Part shown: positions 52,557-64,000 of the stretch, one piece after another
Position numbering within the stretch: the first letter of the stretch is position 1
Layout: every line of letters begins with the position of its first letter
From: Phoebastria nigripes
Taxonomy: Eukaryota > Chordata > Aves > Procellariiformes > Diomedeidae
Length of the DNA stretch: 64,000 nucleotides
Reading direction: 5' to 3'
Assembly: GCA_035582835.1 (NCBI GenBank)
Contig: JAYKAV010002750.1
Location: 782,289-846,288 of the forward strand
The notes under the pieces: model-generated
Seen by the model: only the letters and a program-made list of their open reading frames with translations
What the model was told of the DNA's origin: nothing
The model's database searches: none
Translations under genes and position numbers: made by a program

Positions 52557-52948
52557 TGACAGGACCTCGGTGCTAACATGTCTTTAGCCAGAAGGCTTGA
52601 GTCTTGCTCTTCTCTTATAAGGAATGACCACAAGTTTGACTAAGGCTTGGCAAGGTTTATTATCATAAGGAGGTCCTTGGGTGGTTGTTCTGCCAAGGTA
52701 CTAGTGTATGTATGCATGGCAGAAAGCAGTGCTTTTTGGTTGGTAGTTACATGATTTCTTTCTTCTGTGATCAGAAGGGTGTATGCTGACCTAAACCTGC
52801 ACAGGAGATTCCACCTGCACCGCAGCCCTCTTTGAGCGTTGCACGTGACCTGTCCCCTGATCTGCATGTTCACATTCCTCCCTTATCATTGGCCATGCAC
52901 CATCCCGTGCTTAATAAATTTATCTCAATTACTTACTTTTGACAGGAC
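52557..52948. other. Segment flanked by 9-bp direct repeats (possible old insertion)
   Basis: TGACAGGAC occurs at 52557-52565 and again at 52940-52948. The 374 bases between them are less AT-rich than the flanks and end with an AATAAA-bearing stretch (CTTAATAAATTTATCTC). This resembles a retroposed or LTR-type insertion, but the ends are not TG...CA and I do not recognise the family. Chance recurrence of nine bases is possible. Confidence 0.3.
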
Positions 52949-54243
52949 TGTATATCTTGTAACATTCTCCTAACTTTGTTAGCACTTTCATCTTTTGTAA
53001 ACAGTTCATCTATCAGTCACAGCTCTATGAAGTCCCTTTTGGCCAACATTTAAGGCAAAGCTTTTATTTGAGCAGTGCATGGTCTGAAATATGCGCTAGT
53101 GAAACTGATACCAGTAATACAGAAGTATACCCCAAAATAAGTGTTGTAGTAATTTAGGATGGCATAATTTTAATTTAAACTGTGGTAAAAAAAAAAAAAA
53201 TGGTATCCACAAAGTAATTGGAATACTTTCTTTTTCTTAAAAATAGAATGAAACTGATTTCTTTATGGTTCTTTATTTGATATAAAGGGAGCATCTCTGT
53301 TTGTTATGCATATTGCCATGACAAATAATATATGGCAGGATTAAAAAGGGGTGCCACCAGTTCATTTTTAAAAAAATTTAATAGCCATTTGACAGCTCTG
53401 TATAGAGCAATAGCTCACATCACTGTAAACTGGGGTTTTTTTGAATGTACATTTTACACCATAAGTGTTCATCCAAACATATGCATGCCCTTAATATGTA
53501 AATCATATACAAGCCTATTAAAAGATTAGTCCATATACTTCCAAATCTCAGCTGACAAGACAGGAGTGATAATATATGTTCATCAGAAAATTCTGTAATT
53601 GGGCAAATATTAAAGAAGCTCCTGCACTGATAACTTATTAATTTTACTGATGGTTGGCTGTATGGTTGACTAAATATCTGAGACATGATCTGAATGTGAT
53701 TTTTGAGATAGAAAGGTAATTAAAAATTTTAACACAGTTTTCAAAAGTGTCCAGGTAATTCTAAATATTTATAGATGTTCTCTGTATGTATGTAACATAC
53801 ATATGTACAAGTGCATATATCAGAGGAATTGTATTAAGATTGTAGCAGGAAAGTGCAATGGGAAGTTAGAAAACATCAGACTTGACATTTGATTCAATAA
53901 TATTGAATTGCCACTTTCCCCCCTCCACTTGCATATGCTTTTTGTTAAAGGCTGTAATTATCATGATTACAAACCCCTTTCTATTCAGTGCAAAGAACAG
54001 AAAGTGCTCACACCATGTGTGCGACTACTGTGTTTCCTCTGTGCAGCCCAACACTTATTTACGTTCAGTTGCTCTCTGAAAAGATTTAACAGATTTCTTC
54101 GTGATCTATTTTTTTTTCCATTCCATCATTTTTGTGTTTGGAAAGGCTTTTGTAAGGATGCCTTTCTTTTGGGCACATCTGCCTTAGTGCATTTTACTTT
54201 GACAGGAAAAAAAATTTAGCTGTAGAAGGGAAGTGAGAAACTT

Positions 54244-54256
54244 GGGGGGGGGGGGG
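54244..54256. repeat. Poly-G tract (13 bases)
   Basis: A run of 13 G residues follows CTT and precedes TGTCAC. It is likely variable in length and hard to sequence accurately. Confidence 0.85.
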
Positions 54257-57200
54257 TGTCACAGACTCTTGTCTCAAAGAATTGGGCTTCTGTTAGTGAT
54301 TAAAGGTAACCAGCAGTCCTTCGGCAGGTCTAAACAGGCATGGGCAGCAATTACACTCTCTTTCTGTTCTTCCTGGCCAGATGAGCAGGGGTAGGTGGTT
54401 GTGATGAGAAGCAGGAAAAACTGAAAGAGGTATTTTACTTTTCAAGGAGGGGAAAGGGCCATCAGGTCAGTTCATGGTTTTTTAGCAGCCTGCACTGGGT
54501 GCAGTTGAGACCCTCCGTTTCAGCCCTTTGCAACACCCGTGACTTGTGGTGCCACGTAGGACTCGGGGCTGAATTGCTGGCTGTGTTTAAGGCAACTGCT
54601 CCCTTTTTCTTTGGCTTTAGTGGAGCAAAACACTGATCCCATGTTTCCAGCTCAGAACAAATTCATAGTTTTGAGATATGTGTGTTTTTTCTCATGACCG
54701 GGGTTACTTTAGATCATTTGACAATAAAATCCAATAAACGCAGAGGTTTTAATGAAACAAAAAGACACCTTTTACAAGCGTTACTTCTGCGAATACTGAA
54801 CTAAACAATATATTAGAAAGCTGATGCAAATTTTGATTCTTTCTGGGTTCTGTTGCTCATTATTTACTTGTTTGGGAAGTAGGGGTTTGCTCACATTTTT
54901 CATGTTGATAGTGACCTTCCTGATTTGAGTTAAAAACAAACGGAGCAGAGCAAATTACTAAGGCACCCAAGCATGTTCTTAGCTTTGCCAGACTGAAACA
55001 TTTGTTTATTCTGCAGGGCTTCGGGAAGGCAGCCCAAAGGCTTTGCGAGATTGAGAACAACCATAAAAGATGGAACAGGTGGGAATGCCTGATCTTTCAC
55101 TNTAGTAGCTCTTAATATGCCACTGCTGCATCTTTGGGGCATTTTTGTAAAATACGTGCATGCCAAACAAAAAAAAAGTGATATAGACTGTATGTCAATG
55201 AGATGGCAATACAATTACTTGTTGTAGATGATACTCAACAGTACTGCATCCATCTGCTCTGATTAAGTGAAATGAGGTGTACTCCAGTTTCTTATGGTTA
55301 GATGACAACAGAACACATCACCACGCATGTCAGAATTATTGGTTGCCAGAGGCGTTGTTGAGATTATTCCATCCTCTTTATTCTTCCCCACCTTCATTCT
55401 TCTCAGGCTTGCTGTATACACATCATAACTCCTGAATGCTGCAACCATGAACACATCGTTTAAAATAGCCCTGAGATAAATGTCCATGGGCTTTTAGCAG
55501 TCATTTATAAATATGACCTTTTTTTTTTAAAAAAAAACTTCTTTAAAAATCCCCGTTCTTTGATATCACTTCAAATGCAACAACTGAACCACGAAGAGAG
55601 AAAAATAATTTAAGAAAGCTTCCAAAATGGTTTGCTATCTAAGGGAAATCAGCATAAATCTAAAATAACAAAATTATTAATGTGGTTTTGGTACCTCTGT
55701 CCTCTGTTGAATAAGGTTGCTCAACTGTGTGTCATATAATATTTATTACTTGTAACTACTGTTAGGTTTCTGTGATCAGAAACTTTAGTTGCTGGAGCAG
55801 AAAGTTTACATTTATAGCCCTACCGTCAGTGTAAAGTCACAAATGAACGTAGTCTGAAAACAGGAGTGTGCATGGTTTCTTATTGATGTGATACAGGTAC
55901 ACCTTCAATGCATTTTTCAGATAAACTTCCACTGAGGTTTTAAACCAACCTTTAAACTGTGTTCTTAAATTTTTCATGATTGCATGTTGACATATTTCAC
56001 GGCATTGGTTGGTGCTTTGTACATACAATGCCATGTCAAGGAGCTATGCAAAATCGTTAATGAAAAATTGTGTTATTCTTCTTTTCTTTCCCCACCTCCC
56101 CATGTCTTTTCAGTGTTGTGCTGTCTGTGAAAAAGCAGCAGATTTTTTTTTTATGTGACAGAGTGGGATTGCCTGAAATGAGCAAAAGTCTTCTGCTGGC
56201 CTGTGAAGTGCCATGGAGGTGGAAGTGAAAGTACAAAGTCTGAACAGTCACCTGACCTCACTCTGCCAACAGCTAATGGGGATGCTTCTTCACTGGACTT
56301 AGTAAGTGTGAACACTTCTGCAGAAGTTTTATTTCTACAGCTTTTGTACTGGAAGAGAGATCACATTTTTCAAACTTCCAAGAGTGCCCGAGTGTAAGTT
56401 ATCTGGAATATATTCCCAAATTAAACATCTCCCATGGGGATTTCTGGTTAAAAAAGCTATAAAAATTAAAATCTAAAATGACAGAGTGAAAACTTAAGCA
56501 TACTGGCTATGTACGGCAAAGAGAACTAATTTAACCTGCTTCCGAGCAAAGTATAATGACTTCCATACTACCAGATTGCTGTTGTTAACTACCCTTTACG
56601 TAAAGCTAGTTCCTTCATTGCAGCCCTAGAAATCACTAAATATCTGTATGTAATAACCTTGAATTTTATAAGACTGTACCTCTAAAGTCATGCCGGTGCA
56701 GATGTGCTGAAGTAATTTCTTAGAACCGGAAGCATTAGAAAATCAGTGACAAGAAAACAAAATAGTCTGGGTTTATTAGTTATGGTGCAGTGATGCTATG
56801 AGTGCAGACCTACCTACCTACCTGCCACTTTTAGGTCCAAGCTGTTCATACAAAGTTCAGTTTTTATCATTTACACGTGCCAGCTGGGTTTACTACAAAC
56901 TCCTATATCTGTCTGTATTCCCTGTTCCATTGGGTAGTATAAAGTTTAAACCTACTGTGCCTGTGACTGCTATATGCTGAAAGGCTGGAAAAGAGGGTGA
57001 ATGTGGTATGCTGCATATTCTATGTACTCGTGTGCTGCAAATCAAAGGGCTCAGCTGAACTCCCTGTACCGAAAAACATTTAAAAGCCTTTATTAGAGAT
57101 CATACTGGTGAGACTACACAGCCAACCATTTTTAAATGACAGCTTGGTTGAATTTAGAGACAATTCCTTTTTCTAAGTTAATGGTCTGTAAAACAGCCAT

Positions 57201-59907
57201 GAAAAAATGAAACTCTGTTTCAGAAACAGACTGCAGACGGAAGGACCAGGCATCTGAAGCATCTGAAGACATGTAACCCTTAGGTAAGGATAGAGAAGCC
57301 AAAACAATCTCTCTGAGACTTGGTACAATATTTTAAGTCCCAAGCTGGGACCTACCTAAGCTGGTAACTGTAGGCCAAGATCAAACACGGAACATGAACT
57401 GCAAAACACAGTTGTCCCTCCACGTCCAAGAAATATTTTTCCCTATGAAAACAGCTCCAGCTCCAGGTCAGCAAGAGAAAGTACACTGCTGCCTCATATG
57501 CAAACCACCTTTCACGTTGCTCTTGAATAACGCACATAAAGCCTGGTGCAGATTGCCCAGTGTTATGCAGGAGAACCATGGGCAAAATTGGACTTCTTTG
57601 AAAAATATTTTATGTCTTAGACAAGCAAAAATCACTCTGGCAACTCACCCAGGGCTGGCGCTATTATCCACTCCTCAGCTTCTTGACCAAGAGCAGAGTT
57701 CACATAGGAGTTTGTTGGAGGTGGAGCTGCTGTTGCAGCAAATCCCATACAAAGAGCTACAGTCTTCTGTTAAGAACCAATTCCCACAAAATACTTTCTT
57801 TCTTGACTGGCTCAGAAATGTGGCAAAAACTTCTTGATTAAGTGGGCTTAAATCTCCTCGATCATGCCAGCCATTTTTCTATTGCAAGTGCAGAGACTCT
57901 CAGCGAGGCCCGGTGTGGCTTCCGGGCGCAGGAAGCCTTGGGGAGCGTATTTTCCACAAGCCTTTGAAGATGTGGTGGAACAAGTACCTTTTATAAGAAA
58001 AGACTGGATGGGAGGAGGGAGGTCAGTGGGTATCTAAGAAGATGAAGACTATCCGACGATGGAAGATAACTTTAAAGAGTATGTGAGGATGAAAGGTGTA
58101 CAAGAAGTAAAGAAAATAGAAATGTCTGTAAGTGTAGTTAAAGGAAAAAGCAGCTCTTCAGGGATTTGAAGAGAATGTTTGATTTGAATTAGAAGGTAAG
58201 CAGTCCATGGAGATACTGGCAATACCAGGATGATGAAGGAGGAGTCTGCATTTGCCCCTGAGTCCAACATGAGTTGATGACAGGACTTGAGGAGGCTGTA
58301 ACTGCGGCAGGAGATGAGGACAATGCAGAGAATAGATCTGTGCCAGGCAGAGAAATCTCGCACAGTTGGCTGAAAAATCAAACTCTATGTAATAAGAGTG
58401 TAGAAGTGGAATGAAGAGAGTGTGGCTGCATTGTAGGACCACAGTAGAGACTGGAAAAGGAAGATGAGAAGAGCAGCTTTTTCTGTTTTTAAGGCAGTCA
58501 AGTATGTAGCCCTAACCGTTAACAAACACCACACTTGATGGGAGAGTCTACCTTTTAAAAATCGTAAGAATTTCAGGCACAGCAGGACTCAAAAGTGAAA
58601 GCTTTAAACAATCAATTATAAAAGCAAAAAAGTGAAAGCTTCAGACACAGTAAAAGTTGAGGGGCCCATGCAAGGTTTCTTGCTTCCTGCTGAGCACAGC
58701 TTTAATGAGTCACGAGCAGGGAAAGGCAGCCGCAGTGGTGAATTCAGGGAGAGGACACTCGGGGTTTAATTTAAAATTTCTTCTGAGGGGGAAGGTTCTG
58801 GCTGGGGCGAGAGGTTCCTGCCCAGCTGGCAACCATGTGTGGGCAGGACTTGCCGTCCCGTCTGCGGGAGTGAACACGTGTCGCAAGCTTCTTGTAACTG
58901 CCCTGTGATTTACTACATCTTGCTCCATTGAAAACGTGAGATCTGGTTTTGGTTTGGCTTGCGACACAGGATTTTAATAACTCGAGTGGCAAACTTGTCA
59001 GCCTGTAATATGATCCTTTCAGTCAAGATATCTGCTTGATTGTATTTAGCTGGGACTTTTTAAGGCTGCTCTTGTTAATATGCGCTTGTATTTGTAATAG
59101 CCCTTTTGTGGGATGATACTTCATCCACTCTGAGATGATGGATTGAAATATCTGATTCCTCTTTGCTTGTGTTATTGATATACTTCTCTGATCTCCCCTT
59201 ATTAGTTTCCTCTCTAAATTAAGCATTTCTAATCTTTTTCAGCTAGAAAGCTCCTGATGTCACTGAATAATTTTTTCTTTGTCCCTTGGGTTCATCTGTT
59301 TTTGCTGCATTTCCCTGGCATCGATTGATCTCTGGAAGTAGATCGCTGAATCCTTGCTTGAGACTAGCTCAGGAGGAGGAAGCCTGTCTCCTTTGCTCCT
59401 CAGAAAGTCCCTGTGGTTTACATGCAGGTCTTACGGGCTGCTTTGCTTTAAGTTATAAGGTGGTCAAAAAAACAGTAGCAAATGAGAGGTGCATCAAACT
59501 CTCCTGTCTTGCTTACCAGGTTTGAAGGATTTTACCCCGGAAGTGAATAATGTAACAGAATTCAAAACCGCGCACACTTCACCAGGATTCCTGGCCATCA
59601 TTCAGCCCTGTTGGAGTTACTGTACAGTAGCTCTGACAGAGCAGCCATGAGTCTGGAAAGCATGGAAATTTCCATAGCACACATGCACAGAGAGTGAGTA
59701 CCATACTTCTGGAAAATGTTGAGTTTACTGTGCACACATTGCACAGTCTATTCACTCATGCAACGTATCCTGAAGGCTTTGGGTATACTGCACATATGCA
59801 ACGCAGCGGGTATTCATGTTTTCCATATGGGAATTCCTTGAAAGAAATAGAGCAGCTTTAACATTCTTTTTCTAAATAGATAAGCTGTCATCTCCTTTCT
59901 TGAGTCG

Positions 59908-59929
59908 TAAGGATCCAAAAGGATCCTTA
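59908..59929. repeat. Perfect inverted repeat, 9-bp arms
   Basis: TAAGGATCC, AAAA, then GGATCCTTA. A short hairpin-forming palindrome with no obvious context. Confidence 0.7.
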
Positions 59930-60782
59930 GCAATCAGAACTAACAGTTGAAGACAATCAGGGAGACTGCAGGCAAATGCAAATCTCTCCAGCATGTGTAA
60001 GGCACTTTGGGTAGGACTGTCTTCCCTGACAAAGTGGCCACAGTGTGAAGTGACTAAGACACTGTAAAATCACAAGTTAGAAAAGGCAGCTATAGTATTT
60101 ATTTCTGGGTAACAGGACAAGATCTATTTTACACCTTCACCCATGCTTCATCTCAAGTAAAACTGAAGTGCCTTGTCTCTGCTCCCAAGATAGAAAACAC
60201 TTTTTTTTTTTTTGTCAGAAAATTCAGTGGAAATTTTACTTTGTGCAGGTAATATTTTAGTACTGTTGGAACTGGCCAGATGTTTAATAGCTTAAGGGTT
60301 CACCTTTTTTTTTTTTTTAGATATTTAGTCAAGAGGAACGGAACAAATGTTATCAAAACATTTAATCCTCTGCTACACTAGGATTACAATGTCTCAACAA
60401 CGTCAGTGCCATTCTTCCCCCTTCCATGTCATCTTCACAGCAATTAGTAAGAAAGTGTTGTTATTCTCTGCTTTCCTCATTCTAACAGAATGGCTAAATA
60501 CATCTGAGTGTTTCCTGTTCAGGCTCAGAACCCAGCAGCACAGTTTTAGTTTTTGCAGTGCTTGGTGGCAGAAATCTCTGCCGGGCCTGGAATTGAGATA
60601 CACCTAACTTTCCCCCAGCCCTTTTAAGCAGCATTAAGAGGGTCATGACCAACAAAAAGTACAAATTTTGAACATTTTAAGGTCCTATTTTTGATATGAA
60701 ACAATTGGAATTGGCACAATTTATTTAATTTTGTCTCCCATATTTATTTCTTCTTTTTTTTTTTTTAGATTTGCCATTTATT

Positions 60783-60810
60783 TTAGTGTGGGTTTTTTCC
60801 CCCACACTAA
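60783..60810. repeat. Perfect inverted repeat, 10-bp arms
   Basis: TTAGTGTGGG, an eight-base pyrimidine spacer, then CCCACACTAA. A small hairpin-forming sequence of unknown role. Confidence 0.7.
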
Positions 60811-63800
60811 TGTCAGATTACGTTATCATTCTCTCATTTTTCTTATCTTCTTCAGGTGGCTTGGATTTGTTCCTCCTTTTCTTTCTTAGATCTCTTATTT
60901 TTTCTTTCTCCTTGCTGAGCCATTCTCCAGACAACCTTCTCTCTTTTTCATTCCCAGGCACAATATTGTAATTCCCTCCTTCATCTACACAGACTTCCAT
61001 TTAACTTCCTCCATTTCCTTTGCGTAAGAGGTCTAAGAGGCACCTGAAACCAGTGACCCAACTGGTAAAACAAAAATGCCTGCCAGGACAGCATGGTGGG
61101 TCTCTCTTTCTTTAAGAGTACCTCAGAACTAAACAAAGGTTGCATTTCTTCCTTTACTGTTTATTCCTCTCCCACATCATAAATGTTTATCTTGTTTTGT
61201 CTGACCAAGACTTAAGAAATTAATGTCAATCTGATAAAATATAACATCAAAGATGATTTAGTAAGTTTAGTTTGCAAATACTTGCTGACAATGACTTTTG
61301 ACTCAGTATTTGAAGGAACGAAAATAGGTTACTGAAGACACTTCTGGGCCCTGCCATGCAATTTGGTTGCACTAGATGTCACTGTTATACTTCTTAAAAT
61401 ATGGTGGCCATATTTTACTGCAATACGACCTCATGCTCTAAGACTCTTAGAAGTCTGTTGTGTATGAGAAGGTGCAACCAGGAGAGCATTTTAATAGCAC
61501 AGTGCTGCCTGAAAGTATTCTTTTGTTTTGGTTTGTGTCTAAGCCATCACTCCTGTATAGAGAATGGAACATATTTCTTCTCTGCAGAGCCAAAGACATC
61601 CTAATCACTGTGAATGTGAATGCTCTTCAAACAATTTCAGTGCAAATGCTTTTTAGTCTCCAGGAGAAGATTTGTAGCAGTGAATGATACTGAGAAATAG
61701 TACAGCGATTGCCACATTGGCTAATGAAAAGTAGAAGCTCAGCCTCATCTCTCTGCTTTTTAAATGAACAGATACAAGCCAAAAGAAATGCAAAGCTGTT
61801 ATATTGGTGGAAACTACTAATATACAAGCAGATGAACTCATACCTGGCTTCCTCTTTGACTAACCTTCTATCTGAAGGTGTAAAAACCTGGTAGATGTAA
61901 ATCCTGGATGAACGTTGCTTCCACTATCTGAGAAATAATATTAGATTTATATGATATGCAGTAATTGATAAGATTGATTTGTCTTAAGGTTGAAGATTTC
62001 TTCCAAGAAAGAGAAAATTTCAAGGACATAAACAGATCTGCCTTTGGCATGTGCACTCTTTGGGTTCTCCTCAACTGGAGGTGCATGCCAAAGTTATGAC
62101 TGATACAAACACATTTGCTGAGGATTACCTGCTTTTCTAGTCTAGCTTTCCCCCTTCTCCACACACCCTTGACACCATGGCAAACTGTTCATCCCTCAGA
62201 AGTTCAAATAGATTTATTTGCCTCTGAAATACTCCTCTGTTTCCATCTGCATTCTGGTTGTTTCTCCTCCAGTCAGTGGTGTATCTCGATTTTTACCTCT
62301 TGCTCTTTCCAGGCATTCTTTCTTTATCTGCTCATGTGGCCTCCATCATCCACCACTTCCGAGTATTTAAAACCAATACAAAGAGCCTCCTCTCTTTCTC
62401 TCTTTCCAGCCTGTTAGATAAGTAGTTCAAATGGTATATCAGTTTTGGGGGTGCGTGCTGGACCATCTCCGTACTTCTCAACAGGTAGACATCAACGAAT
62501 TTTGCCATGCCAAGGGAGATAAGCTAGGACTAGCTAGATGCTGCTATGGAAAGGTGTTGTCGGCTGAATTTTGGAGCTACAGGTGGAGCTACATCAGACA
62601 GCCTTTGCTGTCTCAAAATATCTGGCACTGCCAGCATATATAGCAAAGCCATAGCCACTCTGTCGCCTCTCAGGGTACACTTCCAGAAAACAGCCTACCT
62701 TGCCTATGCTTAGAGACAGCTGAGTATCTCTCTGTGTGTGTTACGTATGTGTGAGAGAGAAAGGATTTAATGAAAGTAAGATGTCAATTTTTTCAACAAG
62801 GTGTGAAATAGGTAGTATTTCAGGTTATCCTGCCTTTTCTGTTTATACTCTACACTGACAGAAAATCAGGGAGAACGAGTAGTTCATATCCCACTTGGAG
62901 CGGAGTTAGCCCCAAACTCCTTTTTACATTTCTTACACGCTTAAGATCCTGCATATAGAAATTGTCATTGTCTTTGTATATGTGCCTTTCATGATGATCT
63001 CTTATCTTCTTTTCTGTCTGGTTCAAATTTACCTGAAGCCTTTACATCTGCTGCTTCATTAACATTCATTTGTGAACTGTATTATTAACCATCACTAGGC
63101 TTTTCCTTTGAAATTCTTTTTTCCTTCACAATTCAGCAGTTCACATGCAGAGAAATTCAGTACCAACATTAAGTAGATCTCCAAACTTAACGTTTTAAAA
63201 AGAGGACATAATCCCACTAAATTATTTCATATTCACTTAATTGTTGCATTTGAAAGAAAATAAAGCAGTTTGTAGTATTTATAGAGCAGTTTGCACATAG
63301 AAGAAATTAATAATGCAAGAAACATTTATTTGTTTGTCTAAATGTTCAGGGAGACGTGCCTTGCTTTCAGCTAAACAAAAGCAGAGATGTTTTTGGCTTT
63401 GATCTTTCCTTATGGCCAAAACCACCCAGGAAAATGTAAAGACACTGTCTCTTCCACCTGTTGGATAACTGAATTTGTAATATCCTTGAACATTATCACC
63501 AGGCAAAGTAGGCTCTTCTTCAGCTAAAAAAACCCACTTACTATTATTATAAAAAGTGTATTGATCAAAATTATAGAAGGGATTATGCTTAATTATGCTT
63601 GACTTTCTTTAAATTGGAATGACTTTTGCTGTTAAGGTTTCACGATACGGTCTTTTTAAGAGCATTTTCCATCTTTATGTGCAATGTACAGCAGAGTAAC
63701 TACATTCCTAGCGAGAAAAAGACACTTCTCCCACAGGTATTATGCCATCGTAGCAATTATCCTTAACAATAATGGGCTGCAGAGAATTAAACTCCGCTTC

Positions 63801-64000
63801 CTCCTTATGCTGATTCTGAGCTGCACGTCTGAACCATTTAAAAAAGGCACATCCTTCCAGGCAGGCAGTCTATTACTCAGCCAGCTGAGTGCACAGACCA
63901 GAGCCAGAGGGCAAACTTTCACTTGACTAGGTCACTTATTTCCTCTTTACCATATGCAGTGTTTACAGAAGGAGAAGGATTTTTAACATGACTCACAAAT

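Larger units (their letters stand above)
52949..64000. other. Intergenic DNA to the end of the window
   Basis: AT-rich sequence with T and A runs (near 53190, 55520, 60203 and 60308), a 13-base G run at 54244-54256, an N at 55102, and small perfect inverted repeats at 59908-59929 and 60783-60810. Open frames of up to 147 codons (57394-57837, plus strand) lack recognised motifs. I see no supported gene. Confidence 0.65.

Noticed and set aside
53785..53803. Nine-base palindrome TATGTATGT-A-ACATACATA
   Set aside because: Simple TATG-type sequence; a near-zero loop palindrome of this kind is common in AT-rich DNA.
57394..57837. Plus-strand open frame of 147 codons
   Set aside because: No recognised domain and no promoter or splice signals in a coherent arrangement. 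The composition looks like chance in a locally stop-poor region.

Overview
This window is part of a bird genome. A CR1 retrotransposon with bird-type (ATTCTATG)n 3' octamers and a solo retroviral LTR of a kind common in birds point to this. So do the AT-rich, CpG-poor introns and intergenic DNA and the small number of interspersed repeats. Four isolated N bases (1339, 29168, 44489, 55102) mark uncertain assembly positions. I see no bacterial genes, tRNA, rRNA or CRISPR array.

The left half (1 to about 33,650, plus strand) is the 3' half of one gene, the tolloid-like metalloprotease gene TLL1. Nine coding exons are visible, each with consensus splice sites. They encode the last 505 residues plus the stop codon: the second half of CUB2, EGF1, CUB3, EGF2, CUB4 and CUB5. 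The exon lengths (196, 126, 161, 181, 126, 128, 214, 251 and 132 + stop) join without a frame break. Intron phases follow domain borders: phase 1 at every border and phase 0 inside each split CUB. The signal peptide, prodomain, astacin protease domain, CUB1 and the first half of CUB2 must lie left of base 1. A 3' UTR of about 1.9 kb ends near paired AATAAA signals at 33605 and 33630.

These C-terminal modules are not catalytic. In BMP1/tolloid proteases the CUB and EGF modules bind calcium, select substrates (procollagens, chordin, prolysyl oxidase) and bind enhancers. Three intronic stretches look like exons. The best is a 120-base, phase-preserving open cassette (15348-15467) between CUB3 and EGF2. 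Read-through after CUB3 (11396-11478) would give a protein like short-form BMP1.

The right half (about 33.65-64 kb) looks intergenic. It holds an ancient CR1 relic (about 37312-37492) with a perfect 22-bp hairpin inside it, a younger minus-strand 5'-truncated CR1 (37676-38526), and a 574-bp solo LTR (47463-48036) with 5-bp target-site duplications. It also has a possible old insertion between 9-bp direct repeats (52557-52948), homopolymer tracts and small inverted repeats. I find no convincing protein-coding gene there. I found no clear undescribed system; the best leads are the cassette exon and the hairpin.
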